Source of the DNA: Scatophagus argus
Taxonomy: Eukaryota > Chordata > Actinopteri > Scatophagidae
Length of the DNA stretch: 64,000 bases
Direction of reading: 5' to 3'
Assembly: GCF_020382885.2 (NCBI RefSeq)
Contig: NC_058499.1
Location: forward strand, 9,781,872-9,845,871
The position numbers and the translations under genes are program-made. Shown piece by piece: positions 53,491 to 64,000 of this stretch. The notes beneath the pieces are model-generated. The model did no database searches. It was given only the letters and a program-made list of their open reading frames with translations, and was not told the origin of the DNA. How positions within the stretch are numbered: position 1 is the first letter of the stretch; each line of letters begins with the position of its first letter.

Positions 53491-55504
53491 GAAAAGGGTA
53501 CCTTTTATTTCACCTAAAGGACTGAAATAGCTTCAATGAGATCAATCACTATTTCAGATTTTACTGAGAGAATAAAAATACCAGGTCAAATTGACTGTTT
53601 TGTAGGTATTTCCATGTCTGAACGTAGCTTACGCACAAAACATGCCTCGATATTATCACGTTTTAGAGTATAGAAAAAAAAAATGTCACCACCATCAACA
53701 AGTCACTGCTCTGCTGTGGAGCCTATTGATTTCACACTGCGAACACCAGGGAGCACATTGGCTTGAATGAAAAACTGAATTCGTCATGTTTCCTCTAATT
53801 GGTCACACTTAGATGATTGTGGTTCTTGTGCTTTTATCGTTGTGACTCTCAGAGATCTCTGTGTTATTTTGTTCCCCTGTTTCTGACATGGTGTTAGGGC
53901 TGTGACACTTTGGCTCTGACTATGGCAACCCTTGGAAACCCTATTCACTTATCCAAAGGCAGTTGTGCAAGTTGGTCTAGGTTGCCTGTGCATGTATGCC
54001 TTGTGTCTTTACCCCTGCTGATCCTAATGGAGAAACTGTGCTGTTAAAATGACCCTCTTTTTTGTACTCTGGCTATTTCAAGTCCGCAGCTGTTGTCAAA
54101 AACAGGATTCATCTTTATATATTCTATATGAGGCTCATGCAAAGTCATTTGAACAACTAAAACCAAACTTGAAATTGTGATCATGTTGAGACTGAACACA
54201 TTTAGTTTGGATGCAGACCTGATAATTCCCTGCAGACTCAGACCTCATACTGGCACAAGCAGTTAAGTCTCCTTGTTTGTTGACACCTCGAGACCAAGGG
54301 GAGGTCAAGGTTTAAGAGGATTCAATTGTAGCCCACCAGCCTGCATTTTACAGTGATCCAAACATGCCCCCCTTTTCGAAATCCTTCCATCTGCACTGTA
54401 AGCACCTCTGGGTTCTCGTGCACATAACATAAATAATCTGCATGTTTTCTTGTCTTTAACAGCATTGAGCCCTTTAATAAGATCAAGACAATCAGTGGGA
54501 AAGGCTCCAGGGGCCTCTGCAAGCAAAATCAAGATGAAGGAGTTGTGAAGGTAGAGAGCTCATTACTTTAAACAGATAACACCACTGTTCTCTAAGCTTT
54601 AGTCACCTCACAAATAGGACAGGTGAGTTGTCTTTGTCTGGCAGCCACACAGCTCTAATGCAGTGATCCATGTGGTTGATGCACATGCTGTTTGTCTCAG
54701 GTGGTCCTGGCTCGTGTCACTCGTGACATGGGCTCGACGCTTTACACAACAAAAGAGGCAGTGAAGGCTACTTCCTCTCTTCAGAAACTGAATCCAGATC
54801 TGCTCTTATTGTGTGGGTGCCATTCATGTTAACAGACGAATCAGTCTTCTACAGTAACTACATGTGCCAGCATGCATTGTTCATAAAGTCTGCAGCAACA
54901 GACCCCCGACACCCCCACCCCCGTAAGATCAGTGAAGCATGAGTGAATATGTTTACCTGACTGTTAGCTTAAGCGCCTTATCATCTCCACCTATAGAAGG
55001 CAAGCATTTCCGTGCCAGTGTGCGATATACCTGGGCTACAAAACACAGCAAATGAACAGTGGATATTTTGTACAGTTGGAAAGACATCTGAAACCTTGCT
55101 TAAGGGTGAACAGCAGTGTTAGTCATATTTAGCAGTAATAAACAAATGATACCACACGCAGATAGCGATCTTATATAAAAATATCCTGGGTTACAAGAAA
55201 CATGCAGCTGTCAGTCTGGTCCCTGCTGGTATTATAGTAGTGATTAAGGTTAGAACAATTCAGTTAATTAGTCACTTAATCGATCAAACTCAATTTAAAA
55301 GGAAAAGTGATTGTTAATCAGTAATTTAAACTTAAGCTCTAAAATTCCAAACATTCTCTGGTTTTAGCTTTTCCAATATGGGGACTTCTCAGTTTTCTAT
55401 GTCCTGTATTATTGTAAATTCTATTAAACGTGCTGGTTTGAAGATGTGATTACTAATGTGATTACTATACACATACTGATGTGATTAATAATCTTAATTG
55501 CATC

Positions 55505-55550
55505 TTTAATAATAACAATAATAATAATAAGAATGATGATGATGATGATA
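55505..55550. repeat. (AAT)n / (GAT)n compound microsatellite
   Basis: AATAATAACAATAATAATAA followed by five GAT units. Confidence 0.85.
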
Positions 55551-57609
55551 AACTGCCATCTTTAGAGAACAAAAAAACATTGAGGCAATACAAAGCAGAA
55601 ACTGAAGACAGCAAGCAAGTTGGTACAGAGCAGTAGAATTATCTATATTAATTTTAATAATTATTTTTAATAAAAATACATTTGCATAAGATTACTGAAG
55701 ATAAATGGTGTAGCATAATGGTTTTGAATGGCGCTGGTAAGCTAACCTGACATTATCTGTTTTATCCTAAACTTCAAGCTGGACTTTTGATAAAACTAAT
55801 CTGCTTTTATTATCAAATATGAAGTAGCTTTTCCATATTGTCCTCTTTCTGCATGTAGTAAAACTGGCCAGCAGGAGCAGAAGCGAGACTTCTTTCAGAC
55901 AAACTCTCCCTGTTGTTCTGCTGCTGTTCGTCCAGAATACATCAGTGAACCTCACGAGTAGTTAACCATAGGCTGCTGCTACACATGAAGCACGGGCAAG
56001 CGCTACGCACCTTATAGACATGTTAATCCTATGCCTAATACACGAGAAAAAGTTGAATTTGTTCTTCCCAGAATAGATACTTGCTTATTTATCAGGAGTG
56101 GAGAAGAGGAAAGGACAAAGCCTGCTGAATGGTATGACTGTGGTATTGTTCGGGATTCAGTAACGAACTGTTCTTTTCATGAAGCCACAAACACTGAGAT
56201 GGGCTGCAGGATCAAGCACATCCAGAGCTACTTATAAATGCATTTTCACAGACTACACTTTCATGCTGCAGACATGTCTCTGGCTCCATCTTTGATGTCC
56301 TCGTGTCCTGACAGCTCCTGGATCGGATCTCCTTTATTTAATATTAATATTAATGTCAGATTTTAAGCTCAGTCAGGTTTGCAAATGTCGGCTTTATCTG
56401 CTGACAGATATTTACTCCAGTGAATATGGCCATTCTAACCCTAATATTATCCTTTAACCATGAAAGTATGTTTAAACGGTTTGTACTGACCCTCACTGAT
56501 AAAGTGATGTAGCTCGAGCCATCTCTGATATGCCTTTCAGAGGGTAATTGACATCAGTGCTCTGAGATGCTTTAAGCCAACGAGTGCTTTGACAGAGCAG
56601 GGTCAGGGAGTGCAGCATGAATAAAGACGGCTTATTGTGGTCGTCTCTCCTGGTGACCCTCTTATGTTGTGTGTATGTGTACGTTTTTGTGAATAGTGGT
56701 CTGTGGATAATTAATCACAAGGATGAGCTAATGTGACAGTTCAGCCATTAATACATGTTTTACAAGGGAGAGATTTAAGTCATTCTTACAACCGGCAGTC
56801 CATCTTAACTGTAACAGAAATATTCTTCCATGTTATATTCTACAAATTGTGCAAAATGGGCTTATGGGTATTTTGCAGTTTAAACACTTTTGTATATTTG
56901 TCAAAATGCATCTACATGTAGTAGAGTACTCGTTACATCTCATTCATGACATCCATGACCACTTTTGAGGGGTCCAGGAATGTAAAAGGCCGCTGAGTGA
57001 CAGACTGGCTGTCTGAGCAACTGAATAATTGCATTTGCTTTTAATTTTCAAGTTACATGTTGAAGAACTATATGACATCATAGAAACTTCATTAATGCAC
57101 AACCTCTTCCTTGGGATCACTCTCTGGAGATTTGAGAAGGTTGGATACTGTGTTACAGACATGTCTGAGCGTGTGAGACCTGCACAGTGGCCACCCTGTC
57201 CCAGTTCTGTTCACTTCAATCAGAGGGATTTACTCGCAGTGTCTGAGCATCACGTTACGAGAAATCTCTCTGGCTAATCTCACGCATGGCACTAAGAACC
57301 TGCCCAGCATGAGCATTAGAGTGTATTAAAGCTTAAAACTGCATTGCACCTCACTGGGCATTTTGGAGGTAAATAATACTAAAATACTGCAATAAGAAAT
57401 TATCTTTGCATTGCATTCTCCTCAGGTATGTCAGATGTCTCATGGTTTTCAAACTTGCTATGGTTATAATAGGCTCGTTGCGGATGATGCCCAAAGCCTG
57501 ATTTGGCTTTTCACATGCAAAACATTTGAATTAACCCAAATATAAATTAATATAACATGAAACCAGATATTTTGTAGAATTGGCAACTGAAACTCTAAAT
57601 AGAGCAATT

Positions 57610-57680
57610 AAAATGCAATTTGTAAATCTGCAATTTCCCAGCCTGGGATCAATAAAGTATATCTATCTGTCTAAATAATA
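57610..57680 (+). repeat. LINE-like 3' tail
   Basis: GCAATTTCCCAGCCTGGGAT and CAATAAAGTATATCTATCTG match the typical 3' tail of fish LINEs (CR1/L2 type), which end in short TATC repeats. The coding part is absent. Confidence 0.55.
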
Positions 57681-57797
57681 CATTTGTCAGTATCAAATCT
57701 GTACAAACATTGCAGTTTGTATACTGTAACGTTAATGCACAAATGAATCAGTGATAGGAACTGTCCAGCTGCACCGATTTGTGATCATGTTTAAAGG

Positions 57798-57830
57798 TAT
57801 ATATATATATATATATATAAAAAAAAAACT
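57798..57830. repeat. (TA)n with poly-A
   Basis: A pure TA dinucleotide run of about 20 bases followed by an A run. Confidence 0.85.
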
Positions 57831-60800
57831 AATAGAAAATGTGGGACCTGTTTTTTTAAAAATATTTTATTTCTACCTGAGTGGCATGTTCGGTCTCCCT
57901 TTTCACTCCAATTATAATCCCAGCATTATTTGAATTTCCAGAGAATTCAAGGTCTGCTAATAGCACTTCATCAATAGAATTCCACTCTTTCACCTGATCC
58001 CGAGCCTTGTTTGAACAACTAACTAATCAGGACAGTGAATGGTCTGCTTACGCACACTTCCTGTGGCAGGACTACATCCCTTTAATTAGCTCCAATTCTT
58101 TCATCGCCGAACAAACAGCAGCATATGCCACTCGGTGACAGGCGTCAGCACGCACAAGGACAGGACAGGACAGGGCTGCACCCATAAACACCTGCCGCAA
58201 TCAAAATAGAAACGTATGCGTTAAAAAAGAGAGAGAGAGAGATTAAGCAAGGGTCATTGATACTATTGTACATTCAGTCTGAAAAGATATGTGGATGTGA
58301 TTTGATAATAAATTTAGCTTATCACTTACGAATGCAGCTGCATATCATGTAGCAGGTATATTATATAATCCAGGATATTTTATTGCACACAACCACATAA
58401 TTTCTCCAATGCAGACAAGCAAAAAGACCATTTTAAATATGTTTTCATTGAAGAGCAAAAAATTTTTTTTTTTTTTAAATTCAGCAGAATTGTTTTTATG
58501 ACATCTCACATTAACAAAAGGAAGCAATTGAAAGATAATTTTATTGGTTGATGTAAATAATGATCAATCAAAAACTATACATTTAATATGTAGTTGAGAA
58601 GCCATCATTACACTGTTTAGACCAAAACTATTTTCATTATTTGTGTATAGACAACATTATTCTTAATCAACATTTTTCAAAATTAATTTTAAGATTTTCG
58701 GTCTCTCTTTAGGACATGACTGAGCCTCACAGAGGATGCCTCACAGTGACATGAAACCTTTCTATCCTTCCATAATCGAGACTGTGTTGGTGACGGCGTG
58801 AGAAAAATATTCCACTGACACTGACACTGTGTAGCATCCTTGCTGTCCAGTTTGTCATTACGACATCCCAACAGATTGGTTGAAGAAGCAGAAAGGGCAG
58901 TTAAGGCAAATGCAAACATCAACGTCACTGCATCACCTTTTTGCAAGCAGGAAACGTCAGTGTCTTTGATATTCAGGGATCACGAAGGGGAAAGTTTCAT
59001 TGTGGTTCTGTTGACAAGAGATAGAAAGCCAGGGAACTCAGGAAATGAGCTGAAGGGGGCTTTGATTGCACCCAACAGCATCGTGTGTCTTTATTAGCAC
59101 GCCTTGACCAGGTGGTTGTGAATAGGCTGGGCCTTGGAATCAAAGGAGAGGGAACGTGACACTGCACACGCATTCTTCATCCCTCCATTATCCCTCCCAC
59201 TCGCCCGGCAGCATCTACGACAACCAGCGTCACAGCCGCTTCACACACTCAAGACGGATTAATTCAGATCATCCGGCCTTGTCAAAATTATACATTTTCT
59301 AAAAATGAATATAAGATACAAATAACAGTAGTTAGTTTTAATGTCTTGAGACATGACACAAGAATACTTCCAAGCAAAACATATGACATCCTCAAGAAAT
59401 TTATGTTGAATGTCTTAAGAGGGCAGATCAGCTCAGTCACTTTCATTGGAGTATCCACAGAAAATGACATTTGACTTTGATCCAACTGAAGAGCTGTCTA
59501 TTACTCCCAAATTGTAAAATGTTCAAATTGCATAATACTTATCCAATTTGCGAGCAGTGAAGAGCAGTGTTATATTCTCTCCTGGCTACAGAAGGACACA
59601 TGGGAATTTTCACACAAATGCAAGACAAAAATAGACCACAAATCCACTGTCAGGCAAAATATCGGGTCATTTAAAAGAACAGGGAGTTGTGTGGGCAGAG
59701 AGAGACAGAAAAAGTAGTAACTGACATCCAGCATCAGCATCACACAGGCCTGACATGCCTCAGCATCACTGATGTGTATGAAGCACCGGCCACATGACGA
59801 GCGTCCTGCTGTGACGTGTGCATGGAGTCAGATCATATCAAGAGGCTGTGAAGACTGGCCAACTGACAATGAAGTTTGGCAGGGCAGCAGGAAACATCTG
59901 GGCTTCACCCTGATCTCTGTGACATGACGTGCCTGGGAGTGAGGCCTGAAGACAGAGCACCCAGCAAAGTGCAAGTCACTGGCCAAAAGCAATCCTGAAA
60001 AGCCAAACACGATTACATCTACATCATTCCAGCCATCTGCAGCATAAAGAGGACATGACTCGCAGATCAAGGCACTTGCCAACTATGTGAATCATAGTCA
60101 AGCTTGTGTCGCGAGATAGCAGGATTAAAAAGACAAGGTTTTTTTTTCCTATAGGGTGATCTCTGTCTTGCGTACACTCTAACCACTCTAACTGAGGATT
60201 TCCATTAGAAAGAGTGTTCTACATATCAATCCAAGCTTTAATTAAAAAGCTGCTATATTCACAGAGCCTTCGTAAGCTTGCTGGAAATGCGCAGGTTGTC
60301 CTGCTCTTCTCCATGAGTGGGCGAAATGGTGCATTTGGAAACCAAATGAGTTCATTGTTGCCAGGCTCAAGCCTTTCATCTAATTTTATTGTCGTTACTG
60401 AGTGACTGTCACCCTCTGGTAAACACTTGATGTTGTTATCAGCATTAGTACCGTTACTCATATGCTTGGGAAGGTGACTCAATTCACACTTGATGCAGTT
60501 TCATCTTACGTCAAATATTTATATTTTCTATTGTTGTAAAAAAAAAATGGAAAAATGATATTTATTGTGATGGACACTGCAGTGAGGACTGATATGTTCA
60601 CGAGTGTCTTATAGAGACAAAAACGTACACGTCGAAGACTGAGGACAAGTCAAAACAATGTAATTATCAAAAGACTGTATTTGCATATTATAAATTAACA
60701 ACTGTCAGCACTATAGTAAAACCCTAATTCTATCAGTGTTTTATTTACATTTTGAACACATAAGAAAATAGCAGCCTAAATGATCTTTGGATGTCAGCTT

Positions 60801-61879
60801 GGGGCCTCCATACAAAACGATGTGTTAAATGTACACTGACTTTAAGAAATGGTTTTGTTGAAAGCACAAGTTGTGTTTGCACAATATATTGTATAGATAC
60901 AGAATGGAAGTGGGAACTTTCCAACTGGGATGCTGGGTAAAATTTAAGTTATAATAGAATTAAATCACTGAAAACCAAAATTTTTACAAGGCATTCGTGT
61001 ATGTAGTAATATCCTTTAATCATGTGCTGATCCCCATCCTGTATTGTGAACAACTTATTGACTCTGTTTGAGGATGCCACTTTCATACCGAGTCATGATC
61101 CCGTCACCTGTTAGCAGTGAACCTGTTCCTAACAGGTGATTTTTGAGCTGTACACAACTTTCCAGGTCTTTTGTTGCCCCTGGAAACTTATTGAAAGTAT
61201 CAAATTCAGTATGAGCATATTTGCCAAAATCAATTAAGCTGATGGGGTGAAACAGTAAATGTGGTCTTTGTACTGTTTCTATTGGGTTTATGTCAAAGAG
61301 CATTAGCAAATTATCACAATCTGTTTTATTTATGTTTTACACAGCATCTCAAGGGTTTTTGAATTAGAGTTGTACCATTTTGGTTCAAGGTAGTCCCAGA
61401 TTGTTGGTTTGGTTTAGAAATCCCTCTGACTACTGTTTTGTTTATTAGAGAACACATGTCAAGTACCAAATGTGTTAGAATGTGCATTTTCAGTTATAAC
61501 TGTGGGCAAGATTTCAGCATTTCTCCAGAGACCATTTTGGTCCATTATAAAATTCAATTTCCTGACATATTCTTTTCATATTATTGAGGACTGAGTCTCT
61601 CACACCTGTAAGTCCTACTTTTTAAATTGATTTTTTTTTTATTTTTACTTTACTACTTTTCATTCTCTTCAAATCTTACAAGGGTTTCTCACTGATTTAT
61701 GCTGACCATTTAAAACAAAAACAATACCATTAAAATTTAAATATCAAACAAGTCAAGATGATAATGATGATTCGGTAAAAACTGTTTGGAAAGGTATTTT
61801 TAATAAAAGACGGTCACTTATTTAATACAAAAATAGCATTCACAGCACAACAGAAAAAAACATTAAACACAACTGAATT

Positions 61880-62096
61880 TTACAAAATTCTCTTAAGTTT
61901 GACTAAAATTTTTTTTTGATTTATTTATTTTAAAAAAAAGTGTCTTTGTTACACTGTCAGTCACTCATGTTGGTGTGACATCCTCATTCAGTCTTTCCGA
62001 TGGAAATCCAAACAGTAGGACTTGGGGCCAGACTGGTGGGGGAAAAAGAGGCCACTATAAAAAGCAGTGGTGAGAGTGCTGAACCTGCTGGACACC
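61880..62096 (-). other. saal1 3' UTR with polyadenylation signals
   Basis: After the saal1 stop on the minus strand, overlapping AATAAA words read at 61929-61924 and 61925-61920. Confidence 0.5.
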
Positions 62097-64000
62097 TCAC
62101 ACAGGAAACTGTTTCCTCACCGCGTCTGCCAGTTGGGGATCAGTCTCAGACAACATGGACTGCAGGTGCTGAAACTGCACGAGAGGAAGAAAGGTGGGGT
62201 GGAAACATTATGTTTATTTTCCACAGGAGCTGGAAGTTTAAACCAGTGGACCATCACACGTCTTAACCTGACAAACACTGAAATAAATCCCTTAAGACTT
62301 TAGTGAAATGATGGACGACTCCATTTATAGATACAAAAAGACTTAAATCGACTGACTCAAATTATCATGTCAACAGAATTAAGAAGTGAAATGTAAAATA
62401 TTCCCAGTGAGGCAGACTTTAATTTCTTTTTGTTTGTATGAATTGTTCCCAAATGACATCATCAGCACTTGCTATCATCAGCTGATTTTCTCTGGCTGTG
62501 CCTTTCAGCTCCTCGTTTTAATCGTTATTATCCGTCACTTATTCTTGGTAGAATAACATATGATTCTGTCCATCTCTGCAAAGAAGCCAGCAGTTGCTTT
62601 TCTCCTAAACCAGGCTTCTTGAACAATGAACACTTTTAATTTAGTCCAAGATTATGATCTATTATGATATATTATGATTTTTGACAATCATTTGTGTGTG
62701 CGGCTTATTCAGTGTACGTGATGACAAGTAAAGTCTGACTCATCATGCCTCTCACATTAATATGCTTGATTATACTGAAACCATTTAGGAGAAAGGACTC
62801 ACTGAAGTCTTAAAGTCGGGAACTAAACTGCCAGCAGCCGCAATTAAAGTCTTCTCTGTAAGGTAACCTTTCTGCACCAAATCTGCTACGGTGTCCTACG
62901 AAGAACAAAAACACCAAATTAATAGACATTGGTTACATTTAAGAATCTCAATCAGCAATCTGATTCAATAGAAAAGTTTGCAGTGTGTTTTTTGATTGTT
63001 CTTGGCATTACCTTGGGAATATGAATGCAGATGTCAGCGAGAAACTCAGCTGTGATCTCTACTAAAGACTGGAGCTGCTCATCTTTGGTGTCTTCTTTTC
63101 CGGTACCATCATGTTTGCCCTCACTGTGGTACTGGATCACTCGCAAAATGGTTCCAATAAGAGGAAGACCTAAAGGCAAAGGACAAGGACATCTGCATGA
63201 AACACATCAAATTAATAATAAAAACTGGACACAGTAGAACTACGATAGAGGACGGCCTGATCATTACACGGTTTGAGCTGAAACTGCCATATTTACTTTA
63301 TCCAATATGGTGTAACTACACATGCTTGACATTAAAAATAAGTTGAGCAATTTACCTTTAACAAACAGCCAAGCCTGCATCACAGAAATCCTCTGATGTC
63401 TTTTATAATATCAAAGACACTATGGGCCACACCACAGTGTCTTAATGTTTTATACTGTATCACGTCCACTCTATCTTTTGGGACATCATTTCTTCATCGG
63501 CATACTAAACAAAACATTAAAGTTTGAACACAGTTTTCAACCAACAGCAGCACCTCAGAGGAATATTTTGCTTCTACAAATGTTGACAGAACTACCTCTG
63601 TTTAAAATGCAAGTGTTTTTGTGTGCATCATGTGCTGTGTGGATATAATTAGATGAAAAGTGTGGCTGCTGTTTATTTGCATTAGAACCTCTGAAGTTCA
63701 GTCGCTCAGCCAATGCTTCATCCTCCTCCCCTCTAGATATAGGTACAGACCAATCTCCAAACAAAACACACTTTGGGAGGAGTTTTGTGCCCACGGTTGT
63801 GGACCCTTTAACAGACTTACGTTGTTGTAAAGTTCTTGTTTGCTTATACCTTGTTTTGAATGTTGTTTCTGTGTACAAACTGCGAAAACAAATGAATCTG
63901 AATGTGCATCCTGAAGAACAACTGAGCTGATGCAAGACTTACTTGTCTCACTTTTGCTGCACCACTGATCTTGGCACCTATAAAGAGCCTGCAGCACAGC
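62097..64000 (-). CDS. saal1: SAAL1, last four coding exons (5' part outside the window)
   Basis: Serum amyloid A-like 1, an armadillo-like protein of poorly defined function linked to cell proliferation. Exons on the minus strand: 64000-63943 (enters from the right edge), 63169-63012, 62895-62803 and 62174-62097. They join in frame to 129 codons including the stop. The first piece, VLQALYRC, aligns to human VLSAIYAS. The second, LPLIGTILRVIQYHSEGK...AEFLADICIH, aligns to human LPLIDSLIRVLQNMEQ...CEFLSNIFQ. The third starts DTVADLVQKGYL and the last FQHLQSMLSETDPQLADAV. Similarity is moderate. Position beside tph1, in the human order, strengthens the call. Confidence 0.85.
63170..63942 (-). 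other. saal1 intron
   Basis: Intron of 773 bases (A|gtaag donor, TTTAG acceptor). Open frames here, including 63935-63555 on the minus strand, run through the splice donor or antisense and are not called. Confidence 0.7.

Larger units (their letters stand above)
53491..62096. other. tph1-saal1 spacer
   Basis: Gene-poor stretch of 8.6 kb. It holds (AAT)n/(GAT)n (55505-55550), a LINE-like tail (57610-57680), (TA)n (57798-57819), a (GA)n run near 58228-58241 and the saal1 3' UTR at its right end. The block 57930-58160 is non-repetitive and less AT-rich than its surroundings. No exon with family similarity was found on either strand. Confidence 0.6.

Overview
This window is vertebrate nuclear DNA, almost certainly from a ray-finned, probably percomorph-like, teleost. 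The genes are intron-split with GT-AG junctions and the non-coding DNA is AT-rich. The repeats are fish-type: Tc1/mariner remnants, a short inverted-repeat-ended family with GCTAA tracts, LINE-like 3' tails and many microsatellites. Exon models were built by reading both strands. Every joined exon set keeps reading frame across its junctions.

Layout, left to right: pkp3 (plakophilin-3, minus, 3' end cut off by the window start, 1-9510); a repeat-rich spacer holding three Tc1 remnants (9.8-15.6 kb); cd81 (tetraspanin, minus, complete in 8 exons, 16285-24850); a spacer of about 2 kb between the divergent starts of cd81 and kcnc1; kcnc1 (Kv3.1 potassium channel, plus, four exons 26809-33894, with a possible alternative last exon at 36435-36544); sergef (RCC1-repeat protein, minus, 11 exons, 39041-46846); tph1 (tryptophan hydroxylase 1, minus, 11 exons, 48495-53287); an 8.8 kb spacer; and the 3' part of saal1 (minus, 62097-64000, 5' exons outside the window).

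From memory, kcnc1-sergef-tph1-saal1 has the order and strands of the human 11p15.1 block KCNC1-SERGEF-TPH1-SAAL1, while PKP3 and CD81 lie in human 11p15.5. The window therefore joins two parts of the human 11p15 gene set. The genes do not form a pathway. They cover cell adhesion (pkp3), membrane organisation (cd81), fast neuronal repolarisation (kcnc1), a putative exchange factor (sergef), serotonin synthesis (tph1) and a poorly known armadillo-like protein (saal1).

I saw no clearly new gene system. The points most worth a second look are: C-terminal tail choice and an outer-pore substitution in kcnc1; two upstream ATGs and REST-like half-sites before kcnc1; four CTCF-like motifs, partly convergent, around the cd81/kcnc1 divergent promoters; three AP-1 sites exactly 10 bp apart in pkp3 intron 1; a TPH2-like phosphorylation motif at the tph1 N-terminus; and a long (TCTA)/(TAGA) palindrome in a kcnc1 intron.
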